Shown: positions 1-6,552 of the stretch, piece by piece
How the letters are laid out: the number at the start of each line of letters is the position of its first letter
Position numbering within the stretch: position 1 is the stretch's first letter
DNA from: Opitutaceae bacterium
GTDB lineage: Bacteria > Verrucomicrobiota > Verrucomicrobiia > Opitutales > Opitutaceae
Direction: 5' to 3'
DNA: 13,420 nucleotides
NCBI GenBank assembly: GCA_005787865.1
Contig: SXZN01000194.1
Span: 1 to 13,420 of the forward strand
The notes under the pieces: model-generated
The model's database searches: none
The model's input: only the letters and a program-made list of their open reading frames with translations
Told to the model about the DNA's origin: nothing
Program-made: the position numbers and the translations under genes

Positions 1-33
1 GCCGGCATGAAGCAATTGCTCGAAGTTAAATAA
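1..33 (+). CDS. 3' end of an unidentified upstream gene (partial)
   Basis: Frame 1 is open from the first base and reads A-G-M-K-Q-L-L-E-V-K before a TAA stop at 31-33. A hairpin follows 34 bases later, which is what the end of a gene followed by a terminator would look like. Ten residues are too few to identify a family, and an open frame of this length could occur by chance. I make no functional call. Confidence 0.4.
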   Translation, partial: AGMKQLLEVK

Positions 34-67
34 TCTTCCTGGCCACCCTCATAGGTCCCCGCAGGAC

Positions 68-94
68 CCATCGGCTCAGCACCGATGGCTTTCT
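68..94 (+). terminator. weak hairpin, possible terminator of the upstream gene
   Basis: A perfect 7-bp inverted repeat (CCATCGG at 68-74, CCGATGG at 82-88) encloses a 7-base loop and is followed by CTTTCT. The stem is GC-rich, but the T-run is short and interrupted. It may be an inefficient intrinsic terminator for the gene ending at 33. It could also be only a structured leader element upstream of the rhamnosidase. Confidence 0.4.
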
Positions 95-102
95 GGTACA
101 AT
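94..102 (+). promoter_or_regulatory. candidate extended -10 promoter for the rhamnosidase gene
   Basis: TGGTACAAT gives TG, one base, then TACAAT at 97-102, an extended -10 form of the sigma-70 consensus. No good -35 hexamer lies 16-18 bases upstream, where the hairpin at 68-88 sits. A start near 108-110 would leave a leader of about 55 bases before the ATG at 164. This is motif evidence only. Confidence 0.3.
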
Positions 103-163
103 TTTACTGAAAATAAACCGGAGACGACCAAAAGGCTCTGGTTATCCTATTTTTGCCCAACCC

Positions 164-2932
164 ATGAAATTGCTCCTAATTTTAGTTAGCCTCATCGTTT
201 CTGCAACCGCCCACGAAGTAACCACGCGCGAGCTACGCTGCGAATATCATCACAATCCACTAGCCATCGGGACTACGCAGCCCCGCTTTTCGTGGAAAAT
301 CCAACCCATCGACCCCGCGGCACGCGATGTGCGACAAGTCGCGTACCAAATTCAGTGCGCGCATGAAGCTGATGGTTTTGCTCAAAAATTGCTCTGGAGC
401 TCAGGAAAGATTACCTCAGCCGCAACAGATCAAATCGTTTATGCCGGTCCCAGCCTCGTTCCGCGGGATCGGATCATCTGGCGCGTCCGTGTCTGGGAGG
501 CTGGCGGAGAAATTTCTGCTTGGAGTGAACCGGCTTCATTTGGCGTGGGCCTACTCGAACAAACAGATTGGACCGCCTTGTGGATCAGCGCGCGCGATGA
601 CCACGCGTTTACCACTAAAGAAAATATCCAGAATTTTACCGACGATCCTAAGCGCGGGCAAATTGTGCTGACCCCAGCGAAATATTTTCGCCAAGTATTT
701 CAGGCCCCGCAGATTGCCCGAGCCACTCTGTATGCCACTGCACTCGGAGTTTATACACTCGAGGTTAATGGCCGCCGCGTATCTGAGGAACGACTAGCGC
801 CGGGCTGGTCCGCTTATCAACGACGAATTCATTACCAAACTTATGATGTCACAAAATTATTACGCGCCGGCAAGAATGCGATCGGCGCGACCCTCGCAGA
901 TGGTTGGTATGCGGGCTACGTCGCCTACGGCTTGCTAACCGGTCAGGAGGGCCTCGCCCCCGGCATCGATGGACGTTATTATTATGGAATATCTCCAGCA
1001 ATCCGCGTCCAGTTAGAGTTGGAACTCACTGACGGCACGCGCCAGACCGTCAGCACTGACCAGCAGTGGAAAACAGCGCTCGGGCCTATCACCGAAAGCG
1101 ATATTCTTATGGGAGAATCTTACGATGCCCGTCGAGAGTTGCCCGGTTGGACAACGCCTGAGTTTGATGATGCCAAGTGGGCCCTGGCCGTTTGTAAAAC
1201 GGGCACGGCCTCAAAAATTGAGCCCCATCCCGGTGTACCTGTTCGAGCGATTGAAGAAATGGCCGCCCGCACCGTCCACGAATTTAAACCAGGGGTCTTC
1301 ATCTTTGATCTTGGACAAAACATCTCGGGCGTAATCCGGCTCAAGGTGCAGGGTAAATCTGGGGACAAAGTGACCATCCGTTATGCTGAAGTCCTTCATC
1401 CGGATGGTAGTCTCAGCACTGAAAATCTCCGCAGCGCACGCGCGGTGGACACGTACATCTTGAAAGGTGATCCGGCAGGTGAAATCTGGACTCCAGAATT
1501 CACTTATCACGGCTTTCAATATGTTGAGCTTACTGGTTTTCCCGGCCAGCCAACCAGCGAGGCGGTGACGGGTATCGTCATTCATTCTGACACCCCACGC
1601 CACGGCCGCTTCGCATGCTCTGACCCGATGCTCAATCGTCTCTATCAAAACATCGTTTGGACTCAGCGGGCTAATTTTTTTGAAATGCCCACCGACTGTC
1701 CCCAACGCGATGAGCGCATGGGCTGGACCGGCGACGCGCAAATTTATGTCCGCGCAGCCACCTTCAATGCCGACATCGCTTCCTTTTATACTAAGTGGCT
1801 GCGGGATTTGAACGACGATGCCTGGGACTATGGGGCCTACCCTGCCTATGCCCCCCGACCACTCGCTCGCCCTAATGAGCACCACGCCGCCGGCTGGATG
1901 GATGCGGGCGTGATTTGTCCATGGACTATCTGGCAGGTTTACGGTGACACCCGCGTGGTCACCGAACATTGGCGAAAAATGAATGATTTTATGGAATGGC
2001 GTAGAAAGCGGGATCCCCAGTTTAAAGGCTCCAGCGATGATTGTGGCTTCGGCGATTGGCTATCGCTCGGTGCCGTGAAAACCCCGATCCCCTTCATTGA
2101 CCTAGCTTATCATGCATATGATGCCCACTTGATGGCAGAAATGGCTCAGGCCACTGGCCAAACGGCTGACGCAGCTAAATACACCGCACTCGCCTCCACG
2201 GTTACCGCCGCTTTTCAGCAAGCCTATCTACTCCCTGGCGGCAAGCTCAGCGTCCACAATCAGTCAGCGTACGCGATGGCCTTATTTTTCAACCTCATCC
2301 CCATCGACCAGCGCGCCGCTAGCTCAGCCCATCTCGCCGCACTGATAACGGCCAACGACAATAAAATGACCACCGGCTTTATCGGTACACGCCCGCTTTT
2401 GCCCGCGCTCTCAGCCAGCGGTCATCATGATCTCGCCGGCATATTGATGCAGCAACATGCCTATCCCAGCTGGGGCTATGAAGTAGATAATGGCGCGACC
2501 ACCATCTGGGAACGCTGGAATTCCTACACCAAAGGAAGCGGCAGCCATGAGCCAAGCATGAACTCATTTTCCCATTACGCCTTTGGGGCAGTAGCTGAAT
2601 GGATGATGGCTGACCTCGCCGGCATTGACCGTTCAGCCCCCGGATTCGACCGCATTCGCATTGCTCCGCGCCCCACGGGAACGATTACCCAAGCCGAAGC
2701 CTCCATGGAAACTCGCCACGGACCATTGGCCGCTTCCTGGAGAATTGCCGACGGGGAGTTCTTTGCCCAAATTACCGTCCCACCCAATACCACGGCCGAG
2801 GTAACCTTACCGGTGACAGGCAAAATCAAGGAAGGCGGCACCAGCGCGCAAGGGCGACCCGGTATCCGCGAGATCAAAGCCAACCAGCTGACGCTCGGAT
2901 CAGGCACCTATCAATTGAGCGCTCACTACTGA
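164..2932 (+). CDS. secreted alpha-L-rhamnosidase, glycoside hydrolase family 78
   Basis: The 922-residue product should remove terminal alpha-L-rhamnose from plant or microbial polysaccharides or glycosides by inverting hydrolysis. Residues 1-16 form a signal peptide, with a likely cut after ATA, so the enzyme acts outside the cytoplasm. The domain order is typical of GH78: an N-terminal Ig-like domain with RDVRQVAYQIQ (54-64), beta-sandwich modules with DGWYAG (246-251) and FDLGQNISG (381-389), a catalytic (alpha/alpha)6 barrel from about 470 to 820, and a C-terminal beta domain. The signature D511-C-P-Q-R-D516-E517-R-M-G-W-T-G-D524 holds the acidic residues used as general acid and for sugar binding. 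E783 in TTIWERWNS is the likely general base. The length fits the family. No Shine-Dalgarno site precedes the ATG, but the signal peptide starts exactly there. No sugar-uptake or regulator gene is adjacent, so the substrate is unknown. Confidence 0.93.
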   Translation: MKLLLILVSLIVSATAHEVTTRELRCEYHHNPLAIGTTQPRFSWKIQPIDPAARDVRQVAYQIQCAHEADGFAQKLLWSSGKITSAATDQIVYAGPSLVPRDRIIWRVRVWEAGGEISAWSEPASFGVGLLEQTDWTALWISARDDHAFTTKENIQNFTDDPKRGQIVLTPAKYFRQVFQAPQIARATLYATALGVYTLEVNGRRVSEERLAPGWSAYQRRIHYQTYDVTKLLRAGKNAIGATLADGWYAGYVAYGLLTGQEGLAPGIDGRYYYGISPAIRVQLELELTDGTRQTVSTDQQWKTALGPITESDILMGESYDARRELPGWTTPEFDDAKWALAVCKTGTASKIEPHPGVPVRAIEEMAARTVHEFKPGVFIFDLGQNISGVIRLKVQGKSGDKVTIRYAEVLHPDGSLSTENLRSARAVDTYILKGDPAGEIWTPEFTYHGFQYVELTGFPGQPTSEAVTGIVIHSDTPRHGRFACSDPMLNRLYQNIVWTQRANFFEMPTDCPQRDERMGWTGDAQIYVRAATFNADIASFYTKWLRDLNDDAWDYGAYPAYAPRPLARPNEHHAAGWMDAGVICPWTIWQVYGDTRVVTEHWRKMNDFMEWRRKRDPQFKGSSDDCGFGDWLSLGAVKTPIPFIDLAYHAYDAHLMAEMAQATGQTADAAKYTALASTVTAAFQQAYLLPGGKLSVHNQSAYAMALFFNLIPIDQRAASSAHLAALITANDNKMTTGFIGTRPLLPALSASGHHDLAGILMQQHAYPSWGYEVDNGATTIWERWNSYTKGSGSHEPSMNSFSHYAFGAVAEWMMADLAGIDRSAPGFDRIRIAPRPTGTITQAEASMETRHGPLAASWRIADGEFFAQITVPPNTTAEVTLPVTGKIKEGGTSAQGRPGIREIKANQLTLGSGTYQLSAHY

Positions 2933-3046
2933 TTACGGCCGGCGACCCTTTTCATTTCGCCGCCCCGACATTGCTCTTCTCAAATCACCCACGAGCCATA
3001 TCGGTCTCCGCGGACAACTTCCTAAAGCGTAGCCTAGCGGAAGATT

Positions 3047-3074
3047 AAAAAAGGCGCACCCTACGGTGCGCCTT
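3047..3074 (-). terminator. intrinsic terminator downstream of htrA
   Basis: A perfect 10-bp inverted repeat (3051-3060 and 3065-3074, core GGCGCACC/GGTGCGCC) with a 4-base loop is followed, on the minus strand, by six T residues (plus-strand A at 3047-3052). It lies 24 bases past the htrA stop codon. On the plus strand only three T residues follow, so it would end rhamnosidase transcription less well, although the two genes converge here and it may serve both. Confidence 0.88.
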
Positions 3075-3098
3075 TGTCTGGCCAAAAAATTACTGGGA

Positions 3099-4526
3099 TC
3101 AGCGGACCACAAACGTGATGTAACGGAAGGCACCGCGATAATAAACGAAGGCTAGATTGCGCCCATCCCGCAGCTCGCGCTTGGCCGAAGCGAGATCGGT
3201 GACCGGCACGCGATTCAATTGCACAATCACCGCCCCTTGCGGGAATATTTGCCGGTAAGCTGAACTTTCAGCTACTTCGGTCACAACCAGGCCATCCACT
3301 CGCTCATCGATGCGCATTTCCTTACGCACCTCGGGACTCAGCGCCGTCACGGTAACCCCCGGCAAGAATTCCCCGTTAGCCAAGCTATCATCAGGCAATT
3401 TACCTAGAGTCACTTCTTTGCTCTCCGGCTTACCGCCGCGGATATATTTTACGGTGACTTTCGTTCCGGGCAAAGTCTGGGCGATGACGAGTCGCAGATC
3501 ATCCCGCGTGGAGACCCCTACATCGTTAATTGCGGTTATGATGTCCTCACGCTTCAACCCTGCCTTGGCGGCCGGGCCATCGGCGGGATTCAGATCAGTA
3601 ATCACCACTCCTTTTGTGTCTTTGGGAAGACCAAACCCCTCCGCTTCATCAGCCGTCAGCGCTTGGGTCTGCACCCCGAGATAGCCCCGGGAAACGGTGC
3701 CCGTCTCGAGGAGACTGCTCATAATGCTGTTCGCCAGATTAATCGGGATGGAAAAACCGATACCGATATTGCCTGAGGACGTAGAAATAATAGCGGAATT
3801 GATACCCACGAGCCGACCGCGCGCGTCGATCAACGCACCGCCCGAATTCCCTCGGTTAATGGCTGCATCCGTCTGGATGAAATCCTCATAACCGGCGACC
3901 TCTTCGAGAATACCGACCCGCCGACCAGTCGCGGAGACGATTCCCATCGTAACCGTCTGCCCAACCCCGAGAGGGTTTCCGATGGCGAATACAATATCAC
4001 CCACGCGAAGCTTCGCGCTATCGGCCAAAGTGGCAGCCGGCAGATTCTCGGCGTCGATCTTGATGACCGCCACATCAGTTTTGGGATCAGTCCCGATCAC
4101 CTTTGCGGTCAATTCGCGCTCGTCGTTGAGCAATACCTTCAATTCATCCGCTCCCTCCACCACGTGATTATTCGTGATGATATAGCCATCTTTGGAAACA
4201 ATGACGCCAGAGCCAAGTCCGCGTTGCGTCTGCTCCCCACCCTTCAGGCCTTGCTGACGGAGGAATTCCGGCACTTGTTGCTGCACCAGTTTGCTTGAAT
4301 AAACTGAAACTACCGCTGGGCGGATGCTATCCAAGGCGTCGGCATAACTCGTAACGATGGCCGACTTAATTTCACTGATGGGCGTGGCATCAATTTTAAG
4401 GACGGGCTTCTTGACGACATTTATTCCCTTGGTCGCCGCAGGTTGATCGGTGGTAGCCCCGTTAGCGGCCAGACCGATGGAGGAGAGGAACAACGCCGCC
4501 GCTAAAGCCGCCAAAGATATTTTCAT
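3099..4526 (-). CDS. htrA: periplasmic serine protease of the HtrA/Deg family with two PDZ domains
   Basis: The 475-residue product is a DegP/DegQ-type protease and chaperone for misfolded envelope proteins. Residues 1-23 form a signal peptide. The trypsin-like domain (about 68-275) carries the full triad: H121 in TNNHVV, D151 in KTDVAVI and S228 in RGNSGGAL. PDZ1 begins at GYLGV (281-285) and runs to about 377. PDZ2 runs from about 388 to the C-terminus. The loop between the first strands (about 80-100, Gln-rich, PEFLRQQG) is the region that holds oligomers together in this family. DegP, DegQ and MucD types cannot be separated by eye. The gene starts 53 bases after prs on the same strand, so the two may be co-transcribed, and it ends at a strong hairpin. 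No Shine-Dalgarno site is visible. An envelope-stress role is inferred from the family. Confidence 0.95.
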   Translation of the reverse strand: MKISLAALAAALFLSSIGLAANGATTDQPAATKGINVVKKPVLKIDATPISEIKSAIVTSYADALDSIRPAVVSVYSSKLVQQQVPEFLRQQGLKGGEQTQRGLGSGVIVSKDGYIITNNHVVEGADELKVLLNDERELTAKVIGTDPKTDVAVIKIDAENLPAATLADSAKLRVGDIVFAIGNPLGVGQTVTMGIVSATGRRVGILEEVAGYEDFIQTDAAINRGNSGGALIDARGRLVGINSAIISTSSGNIGIGFSIPINLANSIMSSLLETGTVSRGYLGVQTQALTADEAEGFGLPKDTKGVVITDLNPADGPAAKAGLKREDIITAINDVGVSTRDDLRLVIAQTLPGTKVTVKYIRGGKPESKEVTLGKLPDDSLANGEFLPGVTVTALSPEVRKEMRIDERVDGLVVTEVAESSAYRQIFPQGAVIVQLNRVPVTDLASAKRELRDGRNLAFVYYRGAFRYITFVVR

Positions 4527-4579
4527 AATAGAATAGTGCGCACCAAGACAGCCGCCGCAAGGGGCAGTTCCACCCTAAA

Positions 4580-5527
4580 TCAGAAGCCCTTGATTTTAAA
4601 TAAGCTAGTAACGCTTTCGTTAGTATTAATCCGCAAAATAGCCTCACCCAGCAAAGGCGCGATGCTGAGCACCGTAATCGGCAAACCCCGGGTTTCAATC
4701 GGCACCGAATTGGTGGTGATCAGCTCATCAATCAAACCACCCTGGAGGCGTTCGTAGGCTATTTCATTGAGCACACAGTGACTCACCGCGGCGCGGATAC
4801 TTTTGGCACCATGCTCTTTCAAGATTTTAGCGGCCGCCGTAAGCGTGCCAGCTGTTTCCGTAATATCATCAACCAGCAGCACATCGCAGCCATCGACCTC
4901 ACCCACGATGCTCATGGCCTTGACCGAGGTCGAACTCGTACGCTTTTTTGCCACCAGACCCAAGGAAGCGCCCAAGACATCGGCATAGGCTGAGGCCATT
5001 TTCATCCCCCCGATATCAGGAGAAAACACCACCAAATTGTTAAAACGCTGCGTCGCAAGATACTGAAAGAAAACGGGTGAAGCAAAAAGATGGTCTACCG
5101 GAATATCGAAAAAGCCCTGAATTTGCTGACTATGTAAATCCATCGTCAGCACGCGGTGCGCGCCTGCTGACATGAGCAAATTAGCCACCAGTTTAGCCGT
5201 AATCGGCACGCGCGGTTGATCCTTACGATCTTGGCGGGCGTAACCGTAAAAGGGAATGACCGCCGTAATGCGCTGCGCCGAAGCCCGCTTCGCGGCATCG
5301 ATCATAATCAGCAGTTCCATCAAGTGATGATTGGTCGGCGGACACGTAGACTGGATGAAGTAAGCATCTGCGCCGCGGATGTTTTCATTAATTTTGACGA
5401 AAGATTCACCGTCGGGAAAGCAACTTACCGTCGCATCGCCCAAGGGGACGCTGATGGACTGGCAAATCTCCTCTGCCAGTGCGCGATTGGATGAGCCAGA
5501 AAATATCTTGAGCTTCGTGTCCGTCAT
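4580..5527 (-). CDS. prs: ribose-phosphate pyrophosphokinase (PRPP synthetase)
   Basis: This cytoplasmic enzyme transfers pyrophosphate from ATP to ribose 5-phosphate, giving PRPP for purine, pyrimidine, NAD, histidine and tryptophan synthesis. The 315-residue length matches bacterial class I enzymes. Visible motifs are FSGSSNRALA (9-18), FPDGE (37-41), YARQDRK (96-102), the family signature DLHSQQIQGFFDIPVD (130-145), SPDIGGMKMA (169-178), catalytic-loop K194 and R196 in AKKRT, and the PRPP-binding loop VDDITETAGT (219-228). The SPDIGG stretch differs slightly from the common SPDAGG. In Bacillus, prs lies directly upstream of ctc and pth. Here it sits beyond the far end of the rplY-to-ompH block, on the same strand, with its own likely promoter. 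The start is the only ATG that gives the full N-terminus. AGG occurs only three bases before it, too close for a standard ribosome binding site. Confidence 0.97.
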   Translation of the reverse strand: MTDTKLKIFSGSSNRALAEEICQSISVPLGDATVSCFPDGESFVKINENIRGADAYFIQSTCPPTNHHLMELLIMIDAAKRASAQRITAVIPFYGYARQDRKDQPRVPITAKLVANLLMSAGAHRVLTMDLHSQQIQGFFDIPVDHLFASPVFFQYLATQRFNNLVVFSPDIGGMKMASAYADVLGASLGLVAKKRTSSTSVKAMSIVGEVDGCDVLLVDDITETAGTLTAAAKILKEHGAKSIRAAVSHCVLNEIAYERLQGGLIDELITTNSVPIETRGLPITVLSIAPLLGEAILRINTNESVTSLFKIKGF

Positions 5528-5843
5528 GGCCTGCTAATTAACGGAGAAAGGGGCGAGCGTGAAGGTTATTTTATTTTTTCTCACCGCTACTGATTAATTT
5601 GTAACTCGGCCATCACTACACGGGGACTGGGGTTAAATTTTATGACAATCTTTGCCGAATCAAATGCTTCAGTTACTCGGAGATGATAGCCTGCGACGCT
5701 CTGCGCAGGCGGTGAACATCCGATCGACGCTGATTGCAGCACCGTTGTTGGCCACTGACGGCCTTTTGCGCTGACAGCATATTCGTCTCAAGCGATGTGC
5801 TTAGTGCAAATTCCTAGCTAGTATACGCGCCCACGCTGGGCAT
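5528..5843. other. 316-base non-coding gap between prs and the ompH terminator
   Basis: No credible gene is visible. Reading frames here are short; a plus-strand ATG near 5641 gives only 14 codons. The half next to prs is AT-rich and holds the candidate prs promoter. The other half (about 5690-5800) is more GC-rich, with a short GGCC-N6-GGCC repeat at about 5750-5763. I do not recognise an RNA family. The segment could be leader, a small RNA gene or decayed sequence. Confidence 0.5.
5637..5663 (-). promoter_or_regulatory. candidate promoter for prs-htrA
   Basis: Read on the minus strand, TTGATT (5658-5663) and TAAAAT (5637-5642) are separated by 15 bases. Taking TTTGAT as the -35 gives 16. 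The prs leader would be about 105 bases and includes a very A-rich stretch near 5570-5580. Spacing is at the short limit for sigma-70, so this is a tentative call. A promoter somewhere in this gap is expected, because a strong terminator separates prs from ompH. Confidence 0.35.
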
Positions 5844-5871
5844 AAAAAAGCCCTGTTCCAATGAACAGGGC
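5844..5871 (-). terminator. intrinsic terminator ending the rplY-to-ompH operon
   Basis: A perfect 9-bp stem (5850-5858 with 5863-5871, GCCCTGTTC/GAACAGGGC) and a 4-base loop are followed on the minus strand by six T residues (plus-strand A at 5844-5849). The hairpin begins 17 bases after the ompH stop codon. It is the only convincing terminator downstream of the eight minus-strand genes from 13172 to this point. Confidence 0.92.
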
Positions 5872-5888
5872 CAGAGCGGGGGCAGCAG

Positions 5889-6530
5889 TTACTTCTTCTC
5901 GCTGTCAGGCGCGGCCGCAGCCGCAGCCGCCACCGTTGGCTTAGCGACAGGAGCGGGCCGGTCCTTATTTACCTCTAGCACCACTTCTTCCGTCATGTCG
6001 TAGGAGGGATCAGCATAAAGCACGCTAGGAATGCCAAAGAGAGTCGGGCCAGATTTATCAACGACCAAAGTTGCGCCGCGAAGCTTGGCCAGGTTATTGA
6101 CGATCTTGGTGATTTCCTCGAGGAGGAGATCGCGATGGGTCTTGATCCGCTGCTGCAGCGAACGCTGGGTGTTAGTCCGGAAATTCTGCACTTCACCCTG
6201 CTTACGCTGAATGTCTTCCATTTTTTTCTGGGCATCGGCTCCGGCTTTGTTGCGGGCTTCAACCGTCAAGACGGTGTTGTTAGATTGCTCCGTGAGCTCC
6301 TTATATTCGTCAACCATCGACTGACCCTGTTTATTAAGCTCCTCGACCTGTTCGGTCGCTTTTTGCTCAGCATCGCGAAACTTGAGGTTGGCCTCTTCCG
6401 TTTTGTAATGGCTGTCGTAAACTTTAGCCATGTCGACAACGACGAGCTTAAACACTGGCTGCGCGAGCAGAGCGATCGAACTAGCGCCGAAAGCGGCCAA
6501 GGTGAGGAGGGAGCGGATCATCTTATTCAT
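5889..6530 (-). CDS. ompH: OmpH/Skp-family periplasmic chaperone
   Basis: The 213-residue protein resembles Skp, a trimeric chaperone that holds unfolded outer-membrane proteins in the periplasm before the Bam machine inserts them. Residues 1-23 form a signal peptide, with a likely cut after ALLA. The mature part begins with a strand, VFKLVVVDMAKVYDSHYKT (26-44). A long charged helical region, about 45-150, would form the tentacle arms. A closing strand with ATLVVDKSG (153-161) and YADPSYDMTEEVV follows. The C-terminus is Ala/Pro-rich, with seven Ala in a row, and ends EKK. I chose the ATG at 6530 because the signal peptide begins there. An upstream in-frame TTG at 6569 would add 13 residues and overlap bamA. 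An ATG three codons inside is also possible. The gene follows bamA by 22 bases, which supports the role. No Shine-Dalgarno site is seen. The lpxD gene that follows skp in enterobacteria is absent here. Confidence 0.9.
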   Translation of the reverse strand: MNKMIRSLLTLAAFGASSIALLAQPVFKLVVVDMAKVYDSHYKTEEANLKFRDAEQKATEQVEELNKQGQSMVDEYKELTEQSNNTVLTVEARNKAGADAQKKMEDIQRKQGEVQNFRTNTQRSLQQRIKTHRDLLLEEITKIVNNLAKLRGATLVVDKSGPTLFGIPSVLYADPSYDMTEEVVLEVNKDRPAPVAKPTVAAAAAAAPDSEKK

Positions 6531-6552
6531 AGCGGGATGGATATATGCGGGG

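Noticed and set aside
148..155. TATTTTTG matching the Bacteroidetes-type -7 element TAnnTTTG upstream of the rhamnosidase gene
   Set aside because: It ends only eight bases before the ATG and lacks the partner TTG about 20 bases upstream, so a functional promoter is unlikely.
1211..1969. 252-residue open frame antisense to the rhamnosidase gene
   Set aside because: It lies wholly inside a clear GH78 gene, has no recognisable domain and looks like a by-product of codon bias.
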